Part shown: positions 47,931 through 58,231 of the stretch, one piece after another
How positions within the stretch are numbered: the first letter of the stretch is position 1
Layout of the letters: each line of letters opens with the position of its first letter
Origin: Deltaproteobacteria bacterium
Lineage (GTDB): Bacteria; Myxococcota_A; Polyangia; HGW-17
DNA length: 64,000 nucleotides
Reading direction: 5' to 3'
Assembly: GCA_016937155.1 (NCBI GenBank)
Contig: JAFGWM010000062.1
Location: 1-64,000 of the forward strand
Notes under the pieces: model-generated
Told to the model about the DNA's origin: nothing
The model's database searches: none
What the model saw: the letters and a program-made list of their open reading frames with translations, nothing else
Translations under genes and position numbers: made by a program

Positions 47931-48809
47931 TTGCTATTTCAACAGGTAATCTTGGAACTTACAAAATTCTGGGCTGAACAGGGATGTGTTGTCTGGCAGC
48001 CTTTTGATATTGAAACCGGAGCGGGTACCTTTAATCCCGCCACTTTCCTTATGTCATTAGGGCCTGAACCCTGGAAGGTTGCGTATGTTGAACCATCCAG
48101 AAGACCCACTGATGGCAGATATGGGGAAAATCCCAACAGACTGGGTAAATACTATCAGTTTCAGGTTATTCTGAAACCGAATCCTGATAACAGTCAGGAA
48201 CTCTATCTTGATTCTCTCAGAAGGCTTGGAATTGATCCCTACGAACATGATATCCGATTTGTGGAGGATGACTGGGAATCACCAACTCTTGGAGCATGGG
48301 GTCTTGGATGGGAAGTATGGGCTGATGGAATGGAAGTGACCCAGTTCACATATTTCCAGCAGGTTGGCGGATTTGACGTGAAACCGGTCTGCGTGGAACT
48401 GACTTATGGCCTTGAAAGAATAGCTATGTTTCTTCAGAACGTTGATAATGTATATGATCTGGAGTGGGCCGAAGGTGTGACTTACGGCCAGATTCATAAA
48501 CATGATGAAAAGGAACTTTCCACGTATAACTTCGAAGTGGCTGATACTACCATGGCTTTTACTTTGTTTGATATGTACGAAAAAGAGGCCATGAGAGCAT
48601 TTGATGTGAATCTTGCTCTGCCTGGGTATGAGTATTGCCTGAAATGTTCCCATGTTTTTAACATTCTTGATGCCAGAGGAGCAATATCCACAACTGAAAG
48701 GCAGCGGTTTATCCTGAGGGTGAGAACCCTTGCACGTCGTGCAGCTGAAGTGTGGCTGAAAGTCAGGGAAGATCTGGGTTATCCTCTTTTAAAGGAGGTA
48801 ATCCGATGA
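47931..48809 (+). CDS. glyQ: Glycyl-tRNA synthetase alpha subunit
   Basis: Catalytic subunit of the bacterial heterotetrameric glycyl-tRNA synthetase. The 292 residues show [63 protein letters not shown] and [10 protein letters not shown], all typical. The start is TTG with an ideally placed AGGAGG. Compared with E. coli GlyQ the product begins several residues later but loses no known motif. The end overlaps glyS as ATGA. Confidence 0.96.
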   Translation: MLFQQVILELTKFWAEQGCVVWQPFDIETGAGTFNPATFLMSLGPEPWKVAYVEPSRRPTDGRYGENPNRLGKYYQFQVILKPNPDNSQELYLDSLRRLGIDPYEHDIRFVEDDWESPTLGAWGLGWEVWADGMEVTQFTYFQQVGGFDVKPVCVELTYGLERIAMFLQNVDNVYDLEWAEGVTYGQIHKHDEKELSTYNFEVADTTMAFTLFDMYEKEAMRAFDVNLALPGYEYCLKCSHVFNILDARGAISTTERQRFILRVRTLARRAAEVWLKVREDLGYPLLKEVIR

Positions 48810-50857
48810 AAAAGGATTTTATTCTGGAACTGCTTTGTGAGGAACTGCCGGTTAAGGAGCAGCTAGGTTTTTTAAAAACATCTGGTAATTATGAGGAATT
48901 TTTTAGGAAGAATCGTCTGGATTTTGATTCTCTGAAACTCTATGTCACCCCCAGACGCATGAGTGTTTGTGTAAGTGGTCTGGATACCCTTCAAAGAGGG
49001 TTGGAAGAGGAAATTATCGGACCTCCCGTTGATATTGCAGTGAAGGATTCAAGACCCACAAAAGCCGGTGAAGGTTTTTCAAAAAAAACCGGGGTGCTTT
49101 TTGAAAAAATGCATCAGGTGGAGAGAAATAACCGTCTTTATCTGGCCTGTATGCATGTGGAGGAGGGTAGAAGTACAGCACAGGTACTGTCTGAAAATCT
49201 TCCTGAGCTAATTAGGTCAATTAAATTTACAAAATCAATGCGCTGGGGAGATAATTCATATACTTTTTCCCGTCCTCTTAAATCAATTCTCGCAGTATTT
49301 GGAGAGGAAGAGATTAATTTTTCAGTTCATGGTATTTCGTCAGGCAGAAAACTTTTCGGTCACAGGTTCTTATCTCCTGATTTCGTCGAATTAAGAAAAG
49401 CTGAGGACTACAGGGAGACTCTTAAAAACCATAATGTCTATGTGGATCAACAGGAAAGAAAGCGTCTGATTGAAAGGGAGCTTAATGCACTTTCTGAAGA
49501 CCATGGTCTGGAACTGATTGAAGATCCCGGACTTCTGGAGGAAGTTTCGCTGCTTGTTGAACAGCCCACGGTTGTGATAGGTGAATTTTCAGGCGATTTT
49601 CTTGATGTGCCTCAGGAAGCCATTTTGAGTGCCATGAGGAAACATCAGAGGTATTTTGCGTTCAAAAAGGGTGGTTCGCTGGCTCCTAATTTTGCCACTG
49701 CCCTGGGAACCAGACTGAAAAATCCCGGAGAAGCACTTAAGGGTAACGAACGTGTACTAACGGCAAGGCTCAGTGATGCTGTGTTTTTCTGGAAAGAGGA
49801 TTTGTCAAAACCGCTGGAATCAAGGAAACCAAGACTCCAGAATATGATATATCATAAAAAATTGGGTACGTTGTGGGATAAGGTGGAAAGGATAGTCAAA
49901 CTAAGTAAATGGTTTTCTTCCATAGCGGGTTCTGATACGGAGAAAACTGCAAGAACGGCATATCTTTGTAAAATGGATTTGGAAACCCTTATGGTTTATG
50001 AATTTCCAGAATTGCAGGGTTTAATGGGAATGGCATATGCTCAAAGGCAGAATGAAGATCCTGCAGTTTGCAGAGGAATTTTCGAACATTATCTTCCGAG
50101 GAATGCTCAGGATATACTGCCCGAAACCCCTGAGGGGATTGCCGTTGCTCTGGCTGATAAACTCGATACCATAACCGGGGGAATAGCTGCTGGCTTGAAA
50201 CCAGGTGGAAGCAGTGATGCTTTTGCCCTGAGAAGAAATGCTCTTGGTGTAATAAAGATAACCTTTGAACATCAACTTCAATACAGTATCAGTGATGCAA
50301 TTGAAGCAGCTTCAGGTAGTCTCGAACTTACCTGTGATGTGGATGAAGTCAAAAATTTCATAATTGAACGATTAAAGAATTTTCTCTCGGAATCATCTTC
50401 CCGGGAAGCAGTTGAAGCAGTCTGTGCCGCAAGTGATGATGATATTTTTGATGTAAGGAAGCGTCTGCAGGCGATAGAGTCAATGAGTGCCAGTGATGTC
50501 TTTAAATCTCTTGTGGCACTTTTTAAACGAATGAATATACTTAAAAAAGTTGAACATGTCAGCAATGCTGTGAATGCGGATATTCTTTCGGAAAAATCTG
50601 AGATTGATCTTTATAACAGTATTTTGGATATCGAATCAGATGTGGAGAAAAATGTTTCTTCGGGTAACTATTCCGGTGCTCTGGAAAAACTAAGCAGTTT
50701 GTATGATGTTGTTGATACATTCTTTGATGATGAAAAGGGTGTGAGAATAATGAGTGATGACGAAGCTGTTAAAGAAAACAGACTTGCTCTTCTGGGAAAA
50801 CTTGATGTCATGTTCAGAAAAATTGCCGATTTTAAAATGCTTGCGGGGATTTTATGA
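48806..50857 (+). CDS. glyS: Glycyl-tRNA synthetase beta subunit
   Basis: Beta subunit (684 residues) needed for tRNA binding. [11 protein letters not shown] at the N-terminus, [23 protein letters not shown]-type sequence, [30 protein letters not shown], and an HD-like segment near [22 protein letters not shown] are characteristic. The C-terminal anticodon-binding-like domain ends near FKMLAGIL. The ATG at 48806 follows GGAGG and overlaps the glyQ stop; a longer in-frame start inside glyQ is ignored. Confidence 0.96.
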   Translation: MKKDFILELLCEELPVKEQLGFLKTSGNYEEFFRKNRLDFDSLKLYVTPRRMSVCVSGLDTLQRGLEEEIIGPPVDIAVKDSRPTKAGEGFSKKTGVLFEKMHQVERNNRLYLACMHVEEGRSTAQVLSENLPELIRSIKFTKSMRWGDNSYTFSRPLKSILAVFGEEEINFSVHGISSGRKLFGHRFLSPDFVELRKAEDYRETLKNHNVYVDQQERKRLIERELNALSEDHGLELIEDPGLLEEVSLLVEQPTVVIGEFSGDFLDVPQEAILSAMRKHQRYFAFKKGGSLAPNFATALGTRLKNPGEALKGNERVLTARLSDAVFFWKEDLSKPLESRKPRLQNMIYHKKLGTLWDKVERIVKLSKWFSSIAGSDTEKTARTAYLCKMDLETLMVYEFPELQGLMGMAYAQRQNEDPAVCRGIFEHYLPRNAQDILPETPEGIAVALADKLDTITGGIAAGLKPGGSSDAFALRRNALGVIKITFEHQLQYSISDAIEAASGSLELTCDVDEVKNFIIERLKNFLSESSSREAVEAVCAASDDDIFDVRKRLQAIESMSASDVFKSLVALFKRMNILKKVEHVSNAVNADILSEKSEIDLYNSILDIESDVEKNVSSGNYSGALEKLSSLYDVVDTFFDDEKGVRIMSDDEAVKENRLALLGKLDVMFRKIADFKMLAGIL

Positions 50858-51132
50858 GGACTTTTGTTGGATTATTGGGTCTTGCTGTGGTTGGTGCAGC
50901 GGTTTTTCTTGGAGTTAATTCAGGAATGGATGCTCATGCTCTTTACAAAAAAGGTGAATTTTCTCTTGATGTTATGAATTCACGCTTCTGGCTTGTTGAT
51001 CCTTCCAACTATGTTGCGGGAATAGCTCCTAACGGTAAGTGGTTACTGAAGGGATTTGGTGCGATTGTATTATTTTTTGTGGGAAGACATATACAGAATC
51101 AGAGTGCTCCCATGAATGATGGCTGGGAATAA
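50854..51132 (+). CDS. Small two-helix membrane protein
   Basis: A 92-residue protein whose ATG overlaps the glyS stop (ATGA). Two hydrophobic segments are visible (about 4-21 and 66-79), joined by a polar loop containing MDAHALYKKGEFSLDVMNSRFWLVDPSNYV. The C-terminus is polar. The segment order suggests an inner-membrane hairpin with a periplasmic loop of about 45 residues. No family was recognised. It is followed immediately by a lipoprotein gene with no spacer, so it appears to belong to the lipoprotein pair rather than to translation. Confidence 0.75.
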   Translation: MRTFVGLLGLAVVGAAVFLGVNSGMDAHALYKKGEFSLDVMNSRFWLVDPSNYVAGIAPNGKWLLKGFGAIVLFFVGRHIQNQSAPMNDGWE

Positions 51133-52449
51133 ATGAAAAAACTATTATTAACTACAATACTTCTTATGACATTCACCAACTGTGCGAAGGATATCCCCGG
51201 GATAAATCCGCCAGAGCTTGCATTTTTTTACCCCACTGCACTTTACCTTGATAGCTCTGAAAAAACACTTTTTGTGACCAATGGTAACAGTGATCTCAGG
51301 TATAACGGCAGTACAATTCTTGCTCTGGATATGGAGAAAATTATTTCCATGACAGCGGATCCTCTTACTGCAGGAAACTGTAGTGCAGATCCCGAGAACC
51401 CATCAGAATTTTTATGCAGTCTCTCAGATGAGCTTTTAAGAAGCAGTCTAAGAACCGGGAATTTTGCAGGGGATATTGTTCATGTTAAATCAACTCTTAC
51501 TGATGGTTACCGATTGCTTTTCAGTGTTAGAGGTGATCCGAGTATAACCTGGGTTGACGTTAAAACTGATTCAGAAGGTAATGTTACCTGTATGGATTGT
51601 GGAAACGGTTGCACGGACAGTTTTCCAAGGGACTGCTCCAGTTCAAATAAAATTTTTATCAAAGACGGTCTCGCCAGTGATCCTTTTAAGCTTTATTATG
51701 ACAGTGATCTTGAGTATGTGCTGGTAACTCACCTTAGTGAGCCTGTTATCACTGTAATTGATACACTTTCTGAACCTCCAGTTGTCGTTCAGGTTACAGA
51801 TGATTTTTTTGTTCCCAGTACATACGGTTATACCGGTGGATATGAGATTATCAGTGCCGGAACAACTAAAGATGAATATTTTGCAACAAACGCATATGGT
51901 CCTGAAATTGTAAAATTAAAAATGATTTATTCAGAGGATGATGCCGCGTATAAACTTATATTTTCAGATAATTATTATCTTCAGGCACCCTGGGGACCAT
52001 TTGAGATAGGAGCTGAAGCACGTGGGATGGCTCTCAGTAGCGAAAATAAATGGATGTATACCACTGTCCGTAATCCTCCAATGCTGCTGATACACGATCT
52101 TGAAGAAAATGAATATCTTGAGCTATCAATGAACCTTCAGAATTACGTGGAAATTCCTCTTCAACCCAGTGCTGTTAAGACTTCGGATATGGCTTATGGG
52201 TATGAACTCGTATATATAGCAAATTTTTCTTCAGGAATACTTACTGTAGTTGATCCTGTTGATGGAATTATTGTGGATGAAATTGAATGCGGATCAGGTC
52301 CTGGTGATTTCATTTTTGTGGATTTTCCGGAATTCAGAGGAATTATAACTGCCAATTTTGGTGAAGGAACTCTGTCTTTTATTAAAATAGAAAATGGAAT
52401 TCACAAGAGAATAGGCAGACTCGGGACACCTCAGAAAATTGGGAGCTAA
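51133..52449 (+). CDS. Beta-propeller-like lipoprotein
   Basis: 438 residues with lipobox FTNC at about residue 17. The mature part has repeated strands of the YVTN/YncE kind: PTALYLDSSEKTLFVTNGN, KLYYDSDLEYVLVTHLSEPVITVIDT, ARGMALSSENKWMYTTVRNPPMLLIHDL, YGYELVYIANFSSGILTVVDPVDG and a closing FRGIITANFGEGTLSFIKI. This fits a five- to seven-bladed propeller facing the periplasm or surface. A short Cys block (CMDCGNGCTDS...CSS) lies near residue 155-175. The ATG abuts the previous stop codon, and the next lipoprotein starts six bases after its end. The ligand is unknown. Confidence 0.8.
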   Translation: MKKLLLTTILLMTFTNCAKDIPGINPPELAFFYPTALYLDSSEKTLFVTNGNSDLRYNGSTILALDMEKIISMTADPLTAGNCSADPENPSEFLCSLSDELLRSSLRTGNFAGDIVHVKSTLTDGYRLLFSVRGDPSITWVDVKTDSEGNVTCMDCGNGCTDSFPRDCSSSNKIFIKDGLASDPFKLYYDSDLEYVLVTHLSEPVITVIDTLSEPPVVVQVTDDFFVPSTYGYTGGYEIISAGTTKDEYFATNAYGPEIVKLKMIYSEDDAAYKLIFSDNYYLQAPWGPFEIGAEARGMALSSENKWMYTTVRNPPMLLIHDLEENEYLELSMNLQNYVEIPLQPSAVKTSDMAYGYELVYIANFSSGILTVVDPVDGIIVDEIECGSGPGDFIFVDFPEFRGIITANFGEGTLSFIKIENGIHKRIGRLGTPQKIGS

Positions 52450-52455
52450 TCTTAG

Positions 52456-54894
52456 ATGCAGAATAAATTATTATCGTTACTACTTATATTTTCCTGGGTT
52501 GTTTTTGCAGGCTGTTCGGATGATGCAACAGAAACACCTGACAGACAGCTTGATTCTCCAAGGAAAATCATATATTTTTGTACTACTCAAAATGAATCCG
52601 GGGAATCACAGTATCTGAGTCCATCAGAATGTGACTCTGACGATACGACTAAATACGCGGTGGTTCTTGCCTGCTCCAAGGGTGAACTCGCTTTAGTTAA
52701 TCTTTCTTCTGAAAAATTCATTGATCTGGATATATATCAGCCTGGATATAATTTTATTCCAGTTGGAAAAGAAGCAGTTGATATGATTCTTGACGAGGAG
52801 TCAGGAATCATAAGAATTCTTCTCTCTTCACCAGGCAGGGTTGTATCAGTTCCACTGAATTCATTTATTTCTGTTATTGATGGCAAATCCTTTTCTGAAA
52901 TGCCTGTGTCCAAAAATCTGACTACATCTCAGGGCAAACTCCGTGCAAACGCAGAGGAATTTATTTTTCTGGATGATCCTTCAATAATGATGGTCTCATT
53001 ACCTAAATGTGGTGCTGTGGCGGCAGTCTCCGGTGATGCAACTGTTCTAGGTGCTTTCAGAGCAATTGATGCAACTTCCCTTGGGGAAAATATTGAAAAT
53101 CTTTCATGCCCCGGAGAAGGTATTCCTATTGATGGCGAAGCTGAGATTTCAGATGAAGTTTTTGATTTCAGGCCAACAGCAATTGCATATGATAATGGTA
53201 AACTGTACTCTGCATTTTCAGACGGCGAAACGTCATCTCTTTTTGAGATCACGCTCTCAACTGAAGGTCTTATTGAATCATGGCAACAGATACCAATGGA
53301 AGGTGGAAGTGGAAGTATTATCAGAATTAAAATTTCTCCTGAAACCAGATGGGGTAAATTTTTATATGCGGTCATGCAGCATGGAGACATAAGGGTTATA
53401 AGACTTTCTGATAATGTTGAGTGTGATACAAATGTTGATACCAGAGAGTTGGGTGATCTCACTATTGATGATCCCTTGAGGGGCTGTGTTCCAAATGGTA
53501 CGTATTCGCGTGTATTTACACACAAAACTCCTGGGATAGTTCCAGGTAGAAATCAGATGGGGGTTGATGTCGCCTTTTTTACCAATGATGCCTCTTTGAC
53601 CTCTTCCGATCTTACACTGAAGTCTACATTGAACGGTACTTTTGCTTTTGTAACAACACTCAGTGGATATATTTATGTAGTTAATGTTGACGAAACTTTT
53701 GATGATTCTCTTTATGACTATCGCTATAAGGATTCTTCTGAAAACAACTATGCTGTTGAAGTTCTTGCGCACAGACTTAGAAATTACAGTGCAATTAATG
53801 CATCCTATACAACAACAGGACGGCCAAGATATGGGACCGATACAGTTTACAGGGTGGAAGGAACCATTGTACTTCCGGATAATCTTCCTAAACTGGAAAC
53901 CTCAGATGGAGTTTATATGGATTCCATTGAACAGTATATGAGCAGAAATGAGTCATTTCAGATGATTTATCAGGGCGTAATACCGGATTCCGAAAGAACA
54001 TCAGGAATGATAAGCCCTGAGTCAGAGAATCATCCCTTTATTTTTAGAGATTATGGAACTAACTTTTGTGAAAAGAATATTGTGCCTGGTGATGTGATTA
54101 CCTTCACCGGTTGTTTCAGCAATGATGACTGCATGGAAGGTTACAAATGCGGCAGAAGTCCTCTTCAGGGATATGATACCAGTGGTCTTTGTTTCCCGGA
54201 AAACAATGTCGATGATCTGTCAAATGTTTGTAACAGGCTTTTAGCTTCTGACAGAGAATATCTGATCAGTGAAGTTTATTCAGATACTCTGCTGCTGGAT
54301 TTCAACCCGCTTTACACCTCGTTTGATGCTGATTCTCCACTGGAATGTGAACTGAATTCAGATTGTTACAATGTGGGAACCAGCAGTGCAGGGGTATGTG
54401 GGGAAGAAGGGTTTTGTGTGAGTGCACCATCTCCGGAAGTTGCCAGTGAGTTTGTATGGTGTCTTAAGGGTCTTCAGAATTATGAGATTCGTTCAGGGAG
54501 AAGTTTTTTCCTGTATCCTGAGTCAAGTCCTTATATTTACAGTTCATCAACTGAAACAGATGGAAGCTGTAACTACGACGAGGATGTTTTTAAATACAGA
54601 ATAACTCCTTTGGCGGGGGATATTGAAACTCCATTTTTCACTCTTCATATGAATATTCCGGATGGCATATCCATACCCTGGAGATATGAAATTGATTTTT
54701 CAATGTCAGGTGGATTCAGTTATTTTGTAGGTGATCTTGGCGCCAGATTAATTTCAACAATCAATCAGGGACCTGATGGTTATTTTTATATCACTGATAT
54801 GGGTGATACCGGAAACAGCGCAACTCTTATTGGACAGTTGATTCGATTTGTTCCTTCAAAATTCTCCGTTGATGGGGATTTCCAGATTCGTTGA
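52456..54894 (+). CDS. Large lipoprotein, partly propeller-like
   Basis: 812 residues with lipobox FAGC at about residue 20. The first part repeats the theme of its neighbour (KYAVVLACSKGELALVNL, IRILLSSPGRVVSVPLNS, GKFLYAVMQHGDIRVIRLSD, GTFAFVTTLSGYIYVVNVD). The later part has disulfide-type Cys segments (CFSNDDCMEGYKCG, ECELNSDCYNVG...GVCGEEGFC), as in many myxobacterial-type lipoproteins. The final segment GPDGYFYITDMGDTGNSATLIGQLIRF looks like a last propeller blade. It is the sixth base after its partner's stop and closes the glyQS-led series. It is not recognisable as a named family. Confidence 0.78.
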   Translation: MQNKLLSLLLIFSWVVFAGCSDDATETPDRQLDSPRKIIYFCTTQNESGESQYLSPSECDSDDTTKYAVVLACSKGELALVNLSSEKFIDLDIYQPGYNFIPVGKEAVDMILDEESGIIRILLSSPGRVVSVPLNSFISVIDGKSFSEMPVSKNLTTSQGKLRANAEEFIFLDDPSIMMVSLPKCGAVAAVSGDATVLGAFRAIDATSLGENIENLSCPGEGIPIDGEAEISDEVFDFRPTAIAYDNGKLYSAFSDGETSSLFEITLSTEGLIESWQQIPMEGGSGSIIRIKISPETRWGKFLYAVMQHGDIRVIRLSDNVECDTNVDTRELGDLTIDDPLRGCVPNGTYSRVFTHKTPGIVPGRNQMGVDVAFFTNDASLTSSDLTLKSTLNGTFAFVTTLSGYIYVVNVDETFDDSLYDYRYKDSSENNYAVEVLAHRLRNYSAINASYTTTGRPRYGTDTVYRVEGTIVLPDNLPKLETSDGVYMDSIEQYMSRNESFQMIYQGVIPDSERTSGMISPESENHPFIFRDYGTNFCEKNIVPGDVITFTGCFSNDDCMEGYKCGRSPLQGYDTSGLCFPENNVDDLSNVCNRLLASDREYLISEVYSDTLLLDFNPLYTSFDADSPLECELNSDCYNVGTSSAGVCGEEGFCVSAPSPEVASEFVWCLKGLQNYEIRSGRSFFLYPESSPYIYSSSTETDGSCNYDEDVFKYRITPLAGDIETPFFTLHMNIPDGISIPWRYEIDFSMSGGFSYFVGDLGARLISTINQGPDGYFYITDMGDTGNSATLIGQLIRFVPSKFSVDGDFQIR

Positions 54895-54995
54895 AATAAT
54901 ACTGCAACAACTTTAAATTTTCCGCGATAATCTGTTATTGATAAGTTAACTGGTGTAATTTTACAATTTGCTCACAGTTATTTCGGAGATGAATG

Positions 54996-56021
54996 ATGAG
55001 TGACAGACCCGGAGGAGATCCAGATCAGCAACCCACAGAAAAACGCCTGAAGAAAGCCTGGGAGCAGGGTGAAACAGCGTGGTCATCAAAAGTTGTTATC
55101 TTTCTCCAGATGATGGTTCTTGTTATATGGGGCACTTCATTTATCAATTCAGGTTGGAAAATTACTTCAGTAATAGCCATTAATTCATTTTCCGGAAAAA
55201 TAAAAACATCTCAGGCTCTCATTGCAGTTTATGACAATGTTCTGGATGTATTTATACCAATAGGTTTTGCTCTGGCAGTCACTGTTTTGGTGAGTGGATT
55301 TTTACAGTTGGGTTTCAGATTTAATATTCATCAGTTGAAACCAAAACTGGAGCGGTTGAGTATATCCCGTGGTTTAAAAAATATGTTTTCCATGAAGAAG
55401 TTAGTGGATATGCTTGTTTCACTTGGGTATACACTGGCAGTATCTGTGGCTTTTTTTATTACCATAAGTTCAAACAGGGATGTTTTATATTCCCTTCCTC
55501 ATATCAGGAGTTTTAACAATCTAACAGTTATCGCTGCAATTGTTCAGTCATTTTGTATAAAAGTCATTGTGATTACAATTATCTTTGCCCTTTTGGATTA
55601 TTATCTTGCATGGAAAAAGCATAATAAGAATCTTCTAATGACCAGAGTTGAAGTGGAAAAGGAAATGAAGCAGTCTGAAGGGGATCCCATGATAAAAAAC
55701 AGTCGCAGACAGATGTACGCTGAAATAATAGAGTCTGCAAAAGAAGATATTAGGGAGGCAAAAATAGTGATAGTTAATCCAACAAAGATAGCAGTGGCAT
55801 TGAGTGGATTTGATGAAAGTGTTCCCAAAATAATTGCCAGGGGAGAAAACCTGGAAGCTGAAAAAATCAGGAAACATGCAGCGAGATATGGAATTCCGGT
55901 ATACAGAGATGTAAAGCTGGCAAGAACACTTAATGAAATTCCGGAAGGAAATGAGATTCCGTCTCAACTTTTTGAAAGTATTGCAATAATAATGGCAACA
56001 CTGGAACATTATGGGGAATAA
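54996..56021 (+). CDS. FlhB/SctU-family export switch protein
   Basis: An inner-membrane component of type III export that switches substrate specificity after self-cleavage. The N-terminus TEKRLKKAWEQGETAWS is the FlhB/YscU hallmark. Four hydrophobic segments occupy about 30-50, 85-110, 140-160 and 180-205, followed by EMKQSEGDPMIKNSRRQM, and the C-terminal cytoplasmic domain contains IVNPTKIAVAL at about residue 258-268. The usual cleavage site is NPTH; here His is Lys. It ends in YRDVKLARTL...FESIAIIMATLEHYG. A second ATG at 54996 with GGAG seven bases away is used. No other flagellar or secretion gene is present in the window. Confidence 0.88.
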   Translation: MSDRPGGDPDQQPTEKRLKKAWEQGETAWSSKVVIFLQMMVLVIWGTSFINSGWKITSVIAINSFSGKIKTSQALIAVYDNVLDVFIPIGFALAVTVLVSGFLQLGFRFNIHQLKPKLERLSISRGLKNMFSMKKLVDMLVSLGYTLAVSVAFFITISSNRDVLYSLPHIRSFNNLTVIAAIVQSFCIKVIVITIIFALLDYYLAWKKHNKNLLMTRVEVEKEMKQSEGDPMIKNSRRQMYAEIIESAKEDIREAKIVIVNPTKIAVALSGFDESVPKIIARGENLEAEKIRKHAARYGIPVYRDVKLARTLNEIPEGNEIPSQLFESIAIIMATLEHYGE

Positions 56022-56023
56022 AC

Positions 56024-56293
56024 ATGAAAATTTCATCGAATATTAATCTTTTTTTTTCTATAAATAAAACGGAAGCCGGTCCGGAGTTTTTCCAGAAAAA
56101 GTTATTAAGGAGCAATTCCAATCTTAAAAATAATGGTGTTATGAAGAAAACCACGGAATACTACTCAAGTTTTTTCATTTCAAGACTTATCAGTGGCAGA
56201 GGGTTTGATAAAAAAACTGAAAATATATTAATTAAATGGAAAAGACTGAATGTGAAACTTAAAGGTAAAATGGGAGCGCTTGTTATCGGATAA
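56024..56293 (+). CDS. Small basic protein of unknown function
   Basis: An 89-residue frame beginning two bases after the FlhB-like stop, with GGGGAA six bases before its ATG. It is rich in Lys, Asn and Ser, with no signal peptide or membrane helix (KTEAGPEFFQKKLLRSN, FFISRLISGRGFDKKTENILIKWKR). Tight spacing and a good ribosome binding site argue that it is real. It may be a partner or chaperone of the upstream export protein, which is inference from position only. Confidence 0.5.
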   Translation: MKISSNINLFFSINKTEAGPEFFQKKLLRSNSNLKNNGVMKKTTEYYSSFFISRLISGRGFDKKTENILIKWKRLNVKLKGKMGALVIG

Positions 56294-56301
56294 GTTATAT
56301 T

Positions 56302-57966
56302 TTATCTTGCTCCTGATATTTCTTCAGAAATATTTACATTATGATCGCCGATTTTTTCATAACTCTGAAGCATGTTGATATAAATAAGACCACCTTCAAG
56401 CATGCAGGAGTTTTCACTGATTCGGTGAATATTGGCTTTTCTGAGTTTTTTAACAAGAATATTGATCTCATTCTCCAGTTTATAGGCTTTTTTCAAAATA
56501 TCCTGATGTTCCAGAATATGATTATGAGTAAAATGTACAAAATGTAGTACTTTTTTGGAGAGCATTCTTAGTTCATCATGTGCTTCAGTTGAAAACTTGT
56601 ATTTTTTATCATGTTTTCTTCTTAGCAATTTTGTGAGTTGTTCACAGTGATCACCCATTTTCTCGTAATCACTCACAGTGTGCATCAGGGCAGCGATTTC
56701 AGCACTGAGTTCATAACTCAGGGATGCCTGTGACAGATGAACAAGATACTCAACAATTCCCTGAGCCATCTTGTCAATTTTCTCTTCCTGTCTGAATATG
56801 GAGGAGACCAGTTCCCCGGAAGGTTGATCAATTTTTTTCTGCAGTTTTCGAACATTCTGTATGGTTGAAATTACTTCTGAACCCAGAAGTTCAATATCCT
56901 TCCTAGCAGCCATTACTGCCAGTTGAGGAGTAGGAATCAGATTAAAATCAATATATTTGAGATAGTACATTGATTTTGCATTTACATCCTTTTCCTTCAC
57001 AAGATATTTTGATAATGAAGCCAGTTGTCTGGTAAATGGGAAAAACAGTAAAGTATTTATTACGTTAAAGGCTGTATGGAAAAGTGAAAGGTGGATTGTT
57101 GCACTTGCCCCTTTTTCTGGGATTGTACCTGCAAAAATCGGGGTTATTTTCATCCAGAGGGGCCATGAAACCAGTACTACCAGAACCCCGAGTATATTGA
57201 ACAGCATGTGAGCTCTTGCTGTTTGCCTTGCTGTTACATTAGCACCTATTGCAGCAAGATTTGCCGTTATTGTTGTTCCTATGTTCTGTCCTAAAATGAG
57301 GGCACATGCTGTGGGATAGTCAATAACTCCCTGATATACCAGAATAAGTGTGATTGCCATAGCCGCACTTGAACTCTGAATGAGCATGGTTGCCGAGGCA
57401 CCTATAACTACAACAGCAAGTCTGCTGATTACGCCTCTGGCATGTATGTATGACATCCATCCTTTAACCATTTCCATATTTTCTGGGGTTTTTAGTGCTT
57501 CATTCATCATTTCAAGTCCGAAAAATAGCAGTCCAAAACCCAAAAGCAGTTCTCCCCAGTTTTTAATCGATTCTCTTTCCATAAATCTGGCAGTAAATCC
57601 CAAGGTGATAGCCGGAAGAGCAAGTAATTTCATTTTTATTTTGAACCCCAGAATACTTACAAGCCAACCTGTCACAGTTGTTCCTACGTTTGCTCCAAGA
57701 ATAACACCTATTGACTGTTCGAGGTTCATTAGTCCGGCGTTGACAAATGAAACCAGCATTACCGTTGTTGCAGAGGAACTCTGGATAATTGCAGTTACAA
57801 AAAATCCGGTAAAAACTCCCATCCATGTTTTTCTCGTCATGGCAGCAAGAAGTGACCTCATTTTGTCACCTGCAACCCGCTGCAAAGAATCACTCAGAGT
57901 TGTCATTCCAAGGAGGAAAAAAGAAAGTCCGCCCAGTATTTTAATTATCATCTGGTAGTTCTGCAT
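56302..57966 (-). CDS. Na/phosphate cotransporter with PhoU-like C-terminus
   Basis: A 554-residue inner-membrane protein of the NptA/PNaS family. Two inverted-repeat halves carry the substrate motifs IIQSSSATTVM and LIQSSSAAMAI and the GANVGTTVTGW / GQNIGTTITAN pair. After about residue 330 the chain becomes helical and soluble (EVISTIQNVRKLQKK, MHTVSDYEKMGDHCEQL, MLQSYEKIGDHNVNI), with two E/D-K-[IM]-G-D-H motifs that are the PhoU metal-site signature. The transporter therefore has its own PhoU-like sensor domain. It converges on the small gene downstream of the FlhB-like gene, nine bases apart. Confidence 0.93.
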   Translation of the reverse strand: MQNYQMIIKILGGLSFFLLGMTTLSDSLQRVAGDKMRSLLAAMTRKTWMGVFTGFFVTAIIQSSSATTVMLVSFVNAGLMNLEQSIGVILGANVGTTVTGWLVSILGFKIKMKLLALPAITLGFTARFMERESIKNWGELLLGFGLLFFGLEMMNEALKTPENMEMVKGWMSYIHARGVISRLAVVVIGASATMLIQSSSAAMAITLILVYQGVIDYPTACALILGQNIGTTITANLAAIGANVTARQTARAHMLFNILGVLVVLVSWPLWMKITPIFAGTIPEKGASATIHLSLFHTAFNVINTLLFFPFTRQLASLSKYLVKEKDVNAKSMYYLKYIDFNLIPTPQLAVMAARKDIELLGSEVISTIQNVRKLQKKIDQPSGELVSSIFRQEEKIDKMAQGIVEYLVHLSQASLSYELSAEIAALMHTVSDYEKMGDHCEQLTKLLRRKHDKKYKFSTEAHDELRMLSKKVLHFVHFTHNHILEHQDILKKAYKLENEINILVKKLRKANIHRISENSCMLEGGLIYINMLQSYEKIGDHNVNISEEISGAR

Positions 57967-58231
57967 TTTTCAAACCTTTGTGCTGGAGAATAAGAATAGA
58001 ATGGCTTTTCTGTGAGGAAAAACGCATGAAATCACACCGGGTCACATTGAATAGTTCAGAAACCAAATCCATGTTACCTGACTGCTTACAGATAGTAAGC
58101 CATGTGGATATTAATCACAGTCCGAGGCATTATTAACACAAATTGAATGAAAAAAAACAGGAAAAATAATCTACTGGTTTGCTAAAATTCCATGCAGATG
58201 CTGGGAAGTTAAATGAAAAGGATATCAGAGA

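Noticed and set aside
57380-57958. Plus-strand frame of 192 codons opposite the Na/phosphate cotransporter
   Set aside because: The minus-strand transporter has clear family motifs across the same bases.
58084-58100. Perfect 6-bp hairpin (GCTTAC, 5-base loop, GTAAGC)
   Set aside because: It has no T-run on either strand and is not next to a gene end; probably chance.
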